The notes under the pieces were generated by a model that was not told where the DNA came from, did no database searches, and worked only from the letters and a program-made list of their open reading frames with translations. A stretch of 8,386 bases of DNA from positions 1 to 8,386 of the forward strand of contig CAIQPA010000676.1 in the NCBI GenBank assembly GCA_903873545.1, written 5' to 3'. The stretch is from an uncultured delta proteobacterium. GTDB taxonomy: Bacteria > Myxococcota_A > Bradymonadia > REDH01. Position 1 is the stretch's first letter; each line of letters begins with the position of its first letter. Position numbers and translations under genes: made by a program. Positions 1-7,982 of this stretch are shown here, one piece after another.

Positions 1-3000
1 GGCTCTACCAGGCGGGTGAGTCTTGGAAGGAGGTCGCAGACACCCTGCAGCGTCAGGTGGACACGGCCAGCGAGGCCGCGTGGAAGCGGACGCTCCGGCT
101 TCGGCTTGCGGGTGTGATGGCAGAGTTCCTCCGTCGCCCCGGCGATGCCGTGGAGACCTATGGTGAGGTGCTGCGCGAGAGCGAGCATGACGCCGACGCG
201 ATGGCCGCGCTTGAGGGACTTCTGGCTGCTGGGAGCGAGGTGCAGGCGGTCGCAGCCTGGCTCGAGCCCTCCTACCGTGCGCTTGGGCGCTGGAAGGCGC
301 TCGTTGCGCTCAACCGGGCGCGCATCGATGTAGAGAGTGACGGCGACGAGCGGTACCGGATCTGGCTCGAGACGGCCGAGGTTCAGGTCTCCGAACTCCA
401 AGATCAGAGCGCCGGCCTCGTTGCGACTGCGCAGGCGCTTATGGAGCGGCCGACTGAGGCGGGGCTCCGCGACCAGCTCGAGCAGTTCGCCGCAACGACG
501 AAGAAGTGGTCGGAGGTTGCCGATGTCTTCGGCGACCTGCTCCGCGAAGAGCTCTCCGACGACGACAAGAAGGACTACGCCACCCGTCAGGGCCGGATCC
601 TCGAGTCGGAGCTGAACGAACTCGATGGTGCTGAGAAGGCTTGGCTCACGGTCTTGTCGGTCGACGAAGCGGATGCCACGGCACTTGAAGCGCTCGACCG
701 GATCTACCTGGCGCAGAAGCGTTGGGCAGACCTTGCGCCGGTGCTGACACGCCGTCGCGATGGCCTCTTTGAGCCTGCGCAGGTCGTCGCGCTCCTCTGG
801 CGTCGCGCCGAGGTGCAGGAGCAGCACCTGGACGACGCCGAAGCAGCGGTGGCTTCGTACGAAGAGATCCTGGAGTCGGAGGCGACGCACAAGGCGGCGC
901 TCGACGCGCTTGAGCGCCTCTTCCTGGCCTCCGAGAGCTGGGCCCGCCTCTTCGACGTCCTCGAGCGTCAGCTCGAGCTCGCCACCGAGGATGCTGCGCG
1001 TGTTGGCTACCTCGAGCGGATGGCGCTCCTGGCCGACGAACTCCTCGATCGTTCCGATGATGCAGTGGAGCTCTGGCGCCGGGTTGCGGCCATCCGCCCC
1101 GATGCGACCAATGCCTGGGAGCAGCTCTCGCTGCTGCTCGAGCGGCTTGAGCGTGACCAGGAGTGGGCCGACGTCCTCGACCAGTTGGCCGAACTCGCCC
1201 CGAACGCAGCGGCACAGCATGGGCTGTTGGTGCGCGCCGGCCGCGTGCAGGCCGAGCGGCTGGACAATGCCGAGGCAGCCATCGAGCGCTTTGCGAAGGC
1301 ACTGTTGCTGCAGCCGGATAACGGAGACGACCTGCGCCAGCTTCGCGCCCTCTACCAGCAGGTGGGCAGTGCGGAGCCGTTGGCCGATGTGCTGGAGCGG
1401 CTCGTCGCCGGAAAGCATCTGGAGGAGGGCGATCATGTCGCCATCTTTGTGCAGCTTGGCGAACTCTACGCCGACACCATCGGCGACCGCGAGAAGGCTG
1501 TCGCGGCCTGGGAGCGGGTGCTCGCATCGCAGCCCGAGAGCGTCGATACGCTCGAGCGGCTTGACGGCCTCTTCGGAAGCCTTGGCCAGTGGGAGAAGTG
1601 CGCTGCGATCCTGGAGCAGAAGGTGGCGCTCCTTACGACCGACACCGACCGCATTGAGATCCTTCACCGCATCGCCGGCATCTGGTCGAATGAGGTACGG
1701 AACCAGGAGAAGGCGGTCGCCGCTCTCGAGCGGATCGCCGACCTCGATATCACGGACGGCGATGCCTGCGCAGCGCTGGAGGCCCTCTACGAGTCGATGG
1801 AGAACTGGTCTGCGCTTGGTAGCCTGATCGTCGACCGGGCGACCTACACCGAAGACCTCTGGGAGCGGAAGACGACGCTGCTCCGCGCGGTGCCGGTGTT
1901 CGAGCAGAAGCTGAACAACGCCGCGATGGCCTTCACGGTGGTCGCCAAGGCGCTCGACCTGGCACCGACGGAAGAGGAGCTCCGGCTGGAGCTCGAGCGG
2001 TTGGCCGACCTTGCGGGCGAGCACGCTGCGCTCATCGACCTCTACCGCTCGATCATCGGTCGCGTGGCGGCAGACGACTCGGAGGAGGCGACACTGCCCT
2101 TCCGGCTTGCGGCTGGTCGTATCCAGGAGGAGAAGCTCAACCGGCCCGAGATGGCGGAGGTCTTCTTCGACCAGGCGCTGGCGATTGATGGCGAGAACAC
2201 GCTCGCCCTCGCCGCCCTCGAGCGCATCTACACGGTGACCGAGGACTGGTCGGCGCTGAGCGGCATCCTGACCCGCAAGGTGGAGGTCTCCTACGACCCC
2301 GCTGCACAGGGCGAGCTGCTTCGGAGGGTCGGCTCCATCGCCGAGGAGAAGCTTCGCGACCTGGATGCTGCTGCAAAGGCCTTCCAGCAGGCGCTGGATG
2401 TTCAGGACCGTGATGCGGTTGCCTACGACGCGCTCGAGCGCATCTTCGCCGCGATGCCCGACTGGCGTGAGCTGGTCGCTGTGCTGGAGCGTCGCGCCGA
2501 CGTGGCTTCGGAGCCCTCTGAGATGGTCCGGTGCCGGTCGGAGGTTGCGGAGATTTGGGCGACCAAACTTCACGATGTGGAGCGGGCAATCGATGCCTAC
2601 TTCGATGCGCTGTCGGTCAAGGCCGATGACCTGCCGGCGATGGTGGCGGTGGAGCCGCTCCTCGCCTCCATCGAGGACTGGAGCCGCTGGCTCGAGGTGA
2701 CCGAGCGTCGCCTTGCGCTGCTCACGGGCACGGGCGAACGGGTGGAGCTCCTGCTCGCCCGGGCGCGGGTCCAGGAGCGGTCTGCAGACGACGTCTTCTC
2801 TGCGATTGGATCGCTGGAGTCGGTGCTCTCGCTAGATGCGGGTCATGACCTGGCCTTCACCTCGCTTGAGCGCATCTTCACGGAGCAGGAGCGGTTCGAA
2901 GAGCTCGTGGCGCTCTACGACCGTCGCGCCGTCGCGGCATCGGAACTCGATGAGCGGGTGTCGGCTCGTACCAAGGCGGCCGCGGTGCTCGTGGAGCAGC

Positions 3001-5669
3001 AGCAGGACACCGCCCGCGCCATCGCTTCGCTAGAGCAGGCGCTGGAGCTCCGTGGGACCGAACTCGGCGCGCTCGCGAGCCTTGCCGGCCTCTACGAGGA
3101 GACGGAGAACTGGAAGCGGTCGGTGGAGCTGCTTGATCGGGCCGCTGCCGTCACGGGCGACGAAGCCTCGAAGTTGGTCTTCCACTTCCACGCCGGCGAG
3201 TTGCTCGGAGCCAAGCTGGGCCTACATGCTGAGGCGCTCGACCGCTTCAACCGTGCACGGGACCTCGACGGCACACGCCCCGCGGTCCTGCGTGGCGTAG
3301 CATCGGAACTCGAGGCGCTCGGTCGCTGGGACGAGGCGGTGAGCGTTCAGCTTGCCCACCTCGAGATGACGACCGAGGTGATGGATCGTGCGGTGCTGAT
3401 GACCGCAATCGGCCGGACCCACCTGGTCCACCTCGGGCTTCAGAGCGAGGGACAGCGTTGGCTTGAAGATGCGCTCGAGCTGGATCCCACGCTCGCGCGT
3501 GCCGCAGAGCCGCTGCTGCCCATCTATGTGAAGCTCGACCGCGCCGAGCGGGCTCGCCCGCTCGTGAAGCTGTTGTTGTCGCAGGAGGAGGAGCGTGAGC
3601 CTGCAGCAGCGGCCTCGCTCGAGCGGATCGCAGGCTGGGTGGCGGAGTCGCTGCTCCAGTTCGACGAGGCTCGTGCGCACTACGACGCGGCCATTCAGCT
3701 CGAGGGGAGCAACCCTGAGACGCTGCTCGGCCTCGCCCGTGTTTCGGCGAAGGTCGGTCAGCACCGCGATGCGGCGGAGGCCTACCAGGAGGTGCTTCGC
3801 ATGGCTGGCGCCACGCTGGCGGTTGCGCAGCGGACCGAAGTGATGATGTCTGCCGCCCGCTGCTACATGGAGGTCGACGACCTCTACGGAGCCCGCGACC
3901 TCTCGGAGCAGGTGCTGGCGACCGAGCCCAACCGAGCCGATGCGCTGCAGCTCCTGTTGCAGTGCTGCATCGCCTCCAACGATGAGTCTGGCGCACTCGA
4001 GGCCAGGACGAAGCTGCTCGAGGTCGTGCCCTCCGCGGAGCGGTTCAAGCTGCTCGTCCAGATTGGCGAGTCATACGAGGCGGCATCGAATCTCGACGAG
4101 GCTGACAAGTACCTGCGGCTGGCGCTCGAGCTCGAGCCCAACTCCCGCCTGGTGCTCAACAAACTGCTTCAGATTTACGCTGAGTCGGAGAACTGGCAGC
4201 GGGCGACCGAGACGCTGGGTGTGCTTGCTGCGCAGGAGACCGATGCCAGCCGCAAGGCCCGCCTGCTCTTCTCCATCGGCACCATGTTCCGCGACCAGCT
4301 CGAGAATGCTGGAGAGGCGATTGTCTTCTTCAACCAGGCGCTTGGCGAGGATGCCGGCCTGCTCGAGGCCTTCGAAGCCATCGACCAGCTGCTGACCGAG
4401 GCGAAGGATTGGACCGCGCTGCAGAAGAACTACCGCAAGATGATCGAGCGGGTCGGCAGCGACAGTTCCGAAGAGGGCAGGGCGCTTCAGCTCCTCCTCT
4501 ACCGCAACCTGGGCGAGGTGTATCGCTCCCGCCTCGGCATGTACGAGGAGGCGATCGCCTCCTTCCAGCTTGCCTCGGGGCTCGCGCCCAACGACCAGAC
4601 GCTCCACGAGATTCTGGCCGACCTCTACGCCCGCTCCGGCGCGTCGGGCAAGGCGGTCATCGCGCAGCACCACCGCCTCATCGAGAACGAGCCCAACCGG
4701 GTCGAGAGCTACCAGACGCTCTACGAACTCTACCTCCGCGAGAACGAGGTGGACAAGGCGTGGTGCGTTGCAGGCGCGCTCGCGCTGCTCGGTCAGGCCA
4801 CCCGCGAGCAGGAGGCCTTCTACCAGAAGCACCTCAACGCGGCGCCCAAGGCGGTTTCCAAGCCCATCAGTGCTGAGCAGTGGCGGCTCATCTACCATGC
4901 CGACACCGATGTCGTGCTCTCCAACCTCTTCGCGGCGGTCTCGGTCTCGATTCGCGACACCTTCTCGAGCGACCTCAAGACGGTTGGCGTGAAGAAGAAA
5001 GACAGGCTCGACCTTGCAGACAAGTCGCTCTTCTCCACCGCGCTGGCGCAGGCCGCAACCGCGGTCGATAGCGGCGCGCTGCTGGCCTACGTCAAGGAGG
5101 GAGCCGTCGGTGTGTCCAACGCCAACCTCCATCCCGCCGCGGTGCTGGTCGGCAAGGAGATGCTCTCTGGCAAGCAGCCGCGTGAGCTCGCTTTCGCAGC
5201 GGCGCGAGCGGCTGCGCTGATGCGGCCCGAGTTCTACCTGGCCTCGGTTGCTCCCAAGAGCGACGCCATCAAGCCCTTCTTCTACGCGGCCGTTGCGGTC
5301 GTGACGGAGCAGATGCCCGCCGACGCACCGGTCGAGAAGGTGCAGGAGCTGGCGCATGCCATGCAGGACCTTCAGCCACCCCATCGCGGCGAGATTGAGG
5401 CACGGGTAAAGGCTGTGCTTGATGCCGGCCGTAACCCCGACCTCTCTGCCTGGCTCCGCCATGCAGACCTCACAGCGGCCCGCGCCGCCCTGGTCGTCTC
5501 CGGCGACCTCCGCAGCGCCATCGAGCAGATCTCCCAGGGTGCCAACGCGGTCGGCCGCTCCGCTCCTCAGGATCGGGTCCGCGACCTCACGCTGTTTGCC
5601 GTCTCGGAGCACTACTTCCAGCTCCGTGCGGAGCTAGGCTTGGCGCTGCCCGCCGGTGCCCGACCCTAA
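1..5669 (+). CDS. Giant tetratricopeptide-repeat (TPR) protein, 5' end outside the window
   Basis: The frame is open from base 3 to the TAA at 5667-5669 (about 1,888 codons). A GTG at 57 could be called as a start but is very probably internal: the codons before it read LYQAGESWKEVADTLQRQ, which fits positions 4-21 of the protein's own 72-residue repeat. Bases 3-3731 encode 17 such units. Each is two TPR-like helical hairpins, with consensus L-x-x-[LI]-[YF] at the start, Trp at position 11, a leucine-arginine stretch near 18-21 and A-x-x-x-[YFW]-x-x-x-L near 51-60. From 3732 to about 4860 the repeats become more classical TPRs, for example ESYEAASNLDEADKYLRLAL. From about 4866 to the stop lies a ~267-residue region that is not TPR-like. 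TPR arrays are protein-binding scaffolds; the partner and cellular location cannot be read here because the N-terminus is missing. No frameshift is seen. The gene runs directly into rsmI. The TPR call is secure and the specific role unknown. Confidence 0.93.
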   Translation, partial: LYQAGESWKEVADTLQRQVDTASEAAWKRTLRLRLAGVMAEFLRRPGDAVETYGEVLRESEHDADAMAALEGLLAAGSEVQAVAAWLEPSYRALGRWKALVALNRARIDVESDGDERYRIWLETAEVQVSELQDQSAGLVATAQALMERPTEAGLRDQLEQFAATTKKWSEVADVFGDLLREELSDDDKKDYATRQGRILESELNELDGAEKAWLTVLSVDEADATALEALDRIYLAQKRWADLAPVLTRRRDGLFEPAQVVALLWRRAEVQEQHLDDAEAAVASYEEILESEATHKAALDALERLFLASESWARLFDVLERQLELATEDAARVGYLERMALLADELLDRSDDAVELWRRVAAIRPDATNAWEQLSLLLERLERDQEWADVLDQLAELAPNAAAQHGLLVRAGRVQAERLDNAEAAIERFAKALLLQPDNGDDLRQLRALYQQVGSAEPLADVLERLVAGKHLEEGDHVAIFVQLGELYADTIGDREKAVAAWERVLASQPESVDTLERLDGLFGSLGQWEKCAAILEQKVALLTTDTDRIEILHRIAGIWSNEVRNQEKAVAALERIADLDITDGDACAALEALYESMENWSALGSLIVDRATYTEDLWERKTTLLRAVPVFEQKLNNAAMAFTVVAKALDLAPTEEELRLELERLADLAGEHAALIDLYRSIIGRVAADDSEEATLPFRLAAGRIQEEKLNRPEMAEVFFDQALAIDGENTLALAALERIYTVTEDWSALSGILTRKVEVSYDPAAQGELLRRVGSIAEEKLRDLDAAAKAFQQALDVQDRDAVAYDALERIFAAMPDWRELVAVLERRADVASEPSEMVRCRSEVAEIWATKLHDVERAIDAYFDALSVKADDLPAMVAVEPLLASIEDWSRWLEVTERRLALLTGTGERVELLLARARVQERSADDVFSAIGSLESVLSLDAGHDLAFTSLERIFTEQERFEELVALYDRRAVAASELDERVSARTKAAAVLVEQQQDTARAIASLEQALELRGTELGALASLAGLYEETENWKRSVELLDRAAAVTGDEASKLVFHFHAGELLGAKLGLHAEALDRFNRARDLDGTRPAVLRGVASELEALGRWDEAVSVQLAHLEMTTEVMDRAVLMTAIGRTHLVHLGLQSEGQRWLEDALELDPTLARAAEPLLPIYVKLDRAERARPLVKLLLSQEEEREPAAAASLERIAGWVAESLLQFDEARAHYDAAIQLEGSNPETLLGLARVSAKVGQHRDAAEAYQEVLRMAGATLAVAQRTEVMMSAARCYMEVDDLYGARDLSEQVLATEPNRADALQLLLQCCIASNDESGALEARTKLLEVVPSAERFKLLVQIGESYEAASNLDEADKYLRLALELEPNSRLVLNKLLQIYAESENWQRATETLGVLAAQETDASRKARLLFSIGTMFRDQLENAGEAIVFFNQALGEDAGLLEAFEAIDQLLTEAKDWTALQKNYRKMIERVGSDSSEEGRALQLLLYRNLGEVYRSRLGMYEEAIASFQLASGLAPNDQTLHEILADLYARSGASGKAVIAQHHRLIENEPNRVESYQTLYELYLRENEVDKAWCVAGALALLGQATREQEAFYQKHLNAAPKAVSKPISAEQWRLIYHADTDVVLSNLFAAVSVSIRDTFSSDLKTVGVKKKDRLDLADKSLFSTALAQAATAVDSGALLAYVKEGAVGVSNANLHPAAVLVGKEMLSGKQPRELAFAAARAAALMRPEFYLASVAPKSDAIKPFFYAAVAVVTEQMPADAPVEKVQELAHAMQDLQPPHRGEIEARVKAVLDAGRNPDLSAWLRHADLTAARAALVVSGDLRSAIEQISQGANAVGRSAPQDRVRDLTLFAVSEHYFQLRAELGLALPAGARP
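3..3731 (+). repeat. Tandem array of 17 coding units with a 72-residue (216-base) period
   Basis: Aligning the translation by its Leu-x-x-Leu/Ile-Tyr/Phe start gives unit starts at 261, 477, 693, 909, 1125, 1341, 1560, 1776, 1992, 2217, 2433, 2649, 2865, 3081, 3297 and 3513, preceded by one unit entered at its position 4. Spacing is exactly 72 residues except for one unit of 73 (1341), one of 75 (1992) and a final unit of about 73. A 17-residue insertion (about 210-260) sits between the first unit and the unit at 261. Trp occupies position 11 in 12 of the 17 units. The DNA copies are diverged, so this is an old protein-level duplication and not a recent tandem array. Confidence 0.85.
4866..5666 (+). 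other. Non-TPR C-terminal region of the giant TPR protein
   Basis: The TPR pattern stops near the peptide AAPKAVSKP. The following ~267 residues start at ISAEQWRLIYHADTD and end at the stop. They contain a helix-rich stretch with P-A-A-V-L-V-G-K (about 5130) and then ELAF...RPEFYL (5184-5240). I do not recognise a named domain with certainty. The layout of a Pro/Gly strand, an E-L-A-F helix and an R-P-E motif resembles a helical cap or a degenerate enzyme-like fold. No zinc-binding HExxH or other catalytic signature is visible, so a structural or binding role is the more cautious reading. Confidence 0.6.
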
Positions 5670-6507
5670 GGCTCCTGTGGCGCTCTACATCGTCGCCACG
5701 CCCATCGGGAACATGGAGGACATCACGCTGCGGGCGCTTCGCCTGCTGCGCGATGTCTCTCTCATTCTCGCGGAGGATACGCGCCACACGCGGCAGCTGC
5801 TGAGCCGTCACGGCATCGAGACACCCGTCTCTTCGTTCCACGACCACAACGAGCGCCAGAAGGTGGACGAGGTGGTGCGCAGGCTCCGAGAGGGCGAGGA
5901 GATGGCGCTCGTTACTGACGCCGGCACCCCGCTCATCTCCGACCCCGGCTTTGTGCTCGTGCGGGCTGCTGCAGAGGCCGGCGTGGCGGTGGTACCCGTG
6001 CCGGGCGCCAGCGCGGTGCTGGCCTTTCTGAGCGCGGCGGGGCTGCCTGCCGATCGCTGGACCTTCGTGGGCTTTGCGCCTCGGGCCGAAGGGGAGCGGA
6101 GCACAGCCGTGGCCTCGTGGCTGACGGCCTCAGGTACGTCGGTCTGCTTCGAGAGCCCCCACCGGGTTGCAGCGCTCGTTGCAGAGATTGCCCGTCAGGC
6201 TCCGGCTGCGCGCGTCGTCGCAGGGCGGGAGCTGACCAAGCAGTATGAGGAGTTCATTCGCGGCACCGCGGCAGAGGTTGCTGCCCACCTTGCGCTTGCA
6301 GAGCCGCGAGGCGAGTTCGTGCTGGGCATCTCGCCCCCGCCGGCTGCCGGACCGCCGCCAGATGCCGAGGTGGATGGCTGGATCGACGCCCTCGCGGAGG
6401 AGGGGCTCCGCACCAAGGCGATCGCCAAGCTGCTGTCGAAGCGGCTCGGCCTCAAGAGCACCGAGGTCTACGACCGCGCGCGGGCGAGGCTCAAGTCTTC
6501 AGAGTAG
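5656..6507 (+). CDS. rsmI: 16S rRNA (cytidine(1402)-2'-O)-methyltransferase RsmI
   Basis: RsmI uses S-adenosylmethionine to 2'-O-methylate C1402 of 16S rRNA in the ribosomal P-site region, acting in the cytoplasm; with RsmH it makes m4Cm1402. The 283-residue product matches the usual family length (about 280-290). Family motifs appear in order: ATPIGNMEDIT (14-24), AEDTRHT (39-45), FHDHNE (61-66), TDAGTPLISDPG (87-98), VPVPGASA (113-120), SAAGLPADR (126-134), FESPHR (165-170) and RELTKQYEE (191-199). The segment from about 241 to the end is the family's small C-terminal helical (HTH-like) domain. The GTG at 5656 overlaps the TPR gene by 14 bases but has no good ribosome-binding site. The in-frame GTG at 5677 has AAGG five bases upstream and would give a protein starting MALYIVATPIGN, so it is a credible alternative start. 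The gene probably shares a transcript with the TPR gene. It ends 9 bases inside the convergent barrel gene. Confidence 0.97.
   Translation: MPDPKAPVALYIVATPIGNMEDITLRALRLLRDVSLILAEDTRHTRQLLSRHGIETPVSSFHDHNERQKVDEVVRRLREGEEMALVTDAGTPLISDPGFVLVRAAAEAGVAVVPVPGASAVLAFLSAAGLPADRWTFVGFAPRAEGERSTAVASWLTASGTSVCFESPHRVAALVAEIARQAPAARVVAGRELTKQYEEFIRGTAAEVAAHLALAEPRGEFVLGISPPPAAGPPPDAEVDGWIDALAEEGLRTKAIAKLLSKRLGLKSTEVYDRARARLKSSE
5668..5671 (+). promoter_or_regulatory. Shine-Dalgarno-like AAGG favouring the GTG start of rsmI at 5677
   Basis: AAGG overlaps the TAA stop of the TPR gene and lies five bases before the GTG at 5677. The upstream GTG at 5656 has only a poor, too-distant purine run (around 5631-5638). 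A ribosome terminating on the TPR gene would sit on this site, which suits translational coupling. The motif is short, so the call is tentative. Confidence 0.4.
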
Positions 6508-7920
6508 GATGGCGAAGGTGGCGGCCCAGTTGATGCGGAGAACGCCATCCGAGCGGAAGCGGCTGCCCTGGGCATCGATCGCGGTGTTGTAGAAAGGATT
6601 CCGCTCGCCCTTTGCGGGATCCAGCTCGACCGAATCGTCATCGCCTGAGCTCTTGCCCGAGTTGGCGTTGGTCAGGAAGTGCGAGGTCTCGTAGACCACA
6701 TCGCTCTTGATGCGGAGCTCGGCCCACTCGGAGAACTGCAGGTTGAGGGCGATGTTGCCGCCCACCAGGCCGAAGCCCTCCACATCGCTGAGCCCGTCGT
6801 AGGCGAACTTGGTTTCGCTCGTCGCGGCGGCGGGGTTGTCGAGGCCGACAGCGTTGCCGGGCGCTTGGATTACCCAACCACAACTCGCATCGCGAGGTAG
6901 CGTGTCGGCGATGGGGTTGTAGGCATTGCCGTCGGGACCGCCCGAACCCGCAGTGACCATGCCGGCTTGGAGCGGCGACAGGTCGTCGCAGCCCTTGGCG
7001 AAGGCGTCGGAGAGGGGCGTCCAGTCGCGGCCGGCGAACTGGTAGCCGTAGCGCATGCCTAGCCCGAGCGTGTAACTTTGCTTGCTGGCTGCATCTTTGA
7101 ACATGGTCACTTCGGTCCCCAGCGTGGTCTCGAACTTGGGGCCGGGGCCGACGAGGCTCTGGTCGGAGGAGATGTCGCGGTAGGGCGAGTCGGTGGCCGG
7201 CAGCGGCAGGTCGAACTGGAAGGTGAAGAAGGGCTCAATCGCGCCGACGGGCCGGCTTGAGGCGAGCGAGAAGGCGAAGTTGTGGACGCCGCGGCCAACA
7301 GCGTCGTTGTCGGCGGTGCGGATCTCCGCCATCGGCAGGGTGTAGTCGAAGCCGAAGACCAGCGTGCCCCAGGGCTCCTCTTCGGTGCTCTCGAGCGGCG
7401 ACCAGGCAAAGCCGAGGGTCGGGTCGCCCGTGCCGCTCCGCTTGATGCCGTCGCCCTGCGTCTCCACGTCGAAGAACTGGTAGGAGCTGAAGAAGTCTCC
7501 GTCGGCGAGGTCTGCTGCGATGTTCGTATCCGACGGGTCGACGCGGGAGTTCTCGCCGTTCACGTCCTTTGCGAACTTCAGGTTGGTCCGGTCGCCAAAG
7601 ACGACGGGGAGCCGGCCGTGGAGCTCGAAGTTCATGCCGACGCCCAGCTTCAGCGTGGTGTCGAGGATGCTCGTGCTCCGGGCGAAGTCGAGCTCGCGGT
7701 TGAAGACAGTCGCCGCGCATCCATCTGGCGTGCAGACGTTCTCGCGCGAGATGACCCCCGAACTGCTCTCCGAGCGAAAAGAGGGCTCAAAGCGGAAGTC
7801 GATGGGGTTGTTGTGGGCCGTGTCGAAGGCGTCCGCAACATCGGTCATTTCTGCGGCATGAGCGAGCGTCGGAACGAGCGACGCGAGCACCACCAAACCG
7901 CAAGCCGTGGACGTACGCAT
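6499..7920 (-). CDS. Secreted, probable outer-membrane beta-barrel protein
   Basis: The 473-residue product starts at the ATG complementary to 7918-7920, with GAAGG seven bases upstream. It opens with a Sec signal peptide: Arg2, the hydrophobic core CGLVVLASLVPTLA and a likely signal peptidase I cut after AHA (residue 22). The mature chain alternates polar and hydrophobic residues in short strands, such as TTLKLGVGMNFELHGRLPVVF, IEPFFTFQFDLPLP, YTLGLGMRYGYQF, NIALNLQFSEWAELRIKSDVVY and LRINWAATFAILL. Acidic Gly/Asn/Ser-rich loops separate them, as expected for a transmembrane beta-barrel. It ends in a strand but with Leu, not the usual terminal Phe/Trp. Four mature cysteines form two local pairs (63/68 and 311/347) that could be loop disulfides. 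No named family is certain; a channel, substrate-uptake or structural barrel role are all possible. It is downstream of the ComF-family gene on the same strand but appears to have its own promoter. Confidence 0.8.
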   Translation of the reverse strand: MRTSTACGLVVLASLVPTLAHAAEMTDVADAFDTAHNNPIDFRFEPSFRSESSSGVISRENVCTPDGCAATVFNRELDFARSTSILDTTLKLGVGMNFELHGRLPVVFGDRTNLKFAKDVNGENSRVDPSDTNIAADLADGDFFSSYQFFDVETQGDGIKRSGTGDPTLGFAWSPLESTEEEPWGTLVFGFDYTLPMAEIRTADNDAVGRGVHNFAFSLASSRPVGAIEPFFTFQFDLPLPATDSPYRDISSDQSLVGPGPKFETTLGTEVTMFKDAASKQSYTLGLGMRYGYQFAGRDWTPLSDAFAKGCDDLSPLQAGMVTAGSGGPDGNAYNPIADTLPRDASCGWVIQAPGNAVGLDNPAAATSETKFAYDGLSDVEGFGLVGGNIALNLQFSEWAELRIKSDVVYETSHFLTNANSGKSSGDDDSVELDPAKGERNPFYNTAIDAQGSRFRSDGVLRINWAATFAILL

Positions 7921-7927
7921 GGAGCAA

Positions 7928-7932
7928 CCTTC
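7928..7932 (-). promoter_or_regulatory. Ribosome-binding site of the barrel-protein gene
   Basis: On the minus strand GAAGG stands seven bases before the ATG at 7920. This supports that start, which is also the one that gives a complete signal peptide. Confidence 0.65.
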
Positions 7933-7951
7933 GTGAGACAGCGCGGGCGAT

Positions 7952-7982
7952 TCCGCAGTCGGGCGAGGCTACCAACTGCGGA
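7952..7982. repeat. Perfect 8-bp inverted repeat in the intergenic region
   Basis: TCCGCAGT (7952-7959) and ACTGCGGA (7975-7982) are exact reverse complements separated by 15 bases. One arm lies in the spacer of the candidate promoter and the other at the predicted transcription start, which is where a repressor operator would sit. It could also be an RNA hairpin ending the ComF-family transcript. No T-run follows it on the minus strand, so it is not a standard intrinsic terminator. Confidence 0.5.

Noticed and set aside
26..34. Strong Shine-Dalgarno-like GAAGGAGGT near the left edge
   Set aside because: The GTG at 57 is about 22 bases away, too far. The only nearby in-frame candidate is a CTG at 45. 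The surrounding codons (Lys-Glu-Val) are part of the repeat, so the match is most likely chance within coding sequence.
760..1827. Ser/Arg-rich open frame on the plus strand inside the TPR gene
   Set aside because: It is a frame-shifted shadow. The Ser/Arg/Trp-rich composition is what third-position GC bias gives in a wrong frame, and the true frame keeps the 72-residue repeat throughout.
4071..5612. Long open frame on the minus strand (513 codons) opposite the TPR gene
   Set aside because: It lies wholly antisense to a frame with clear TPR periodicity and a conserved-looking C-terminal region. Its translation has no recognisable motif and the biased Arg/Leu/Val/Gly/Glu mix typical of the complement of GC-rich coding DNA.
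7952..7982. Inverted repeat read as a Rho-independent terminator of the ComF-family gene
   Set aside because: The stem is only 8 bp with a 15-base loop, and the minus strand after it is GC-rich with no T-run.
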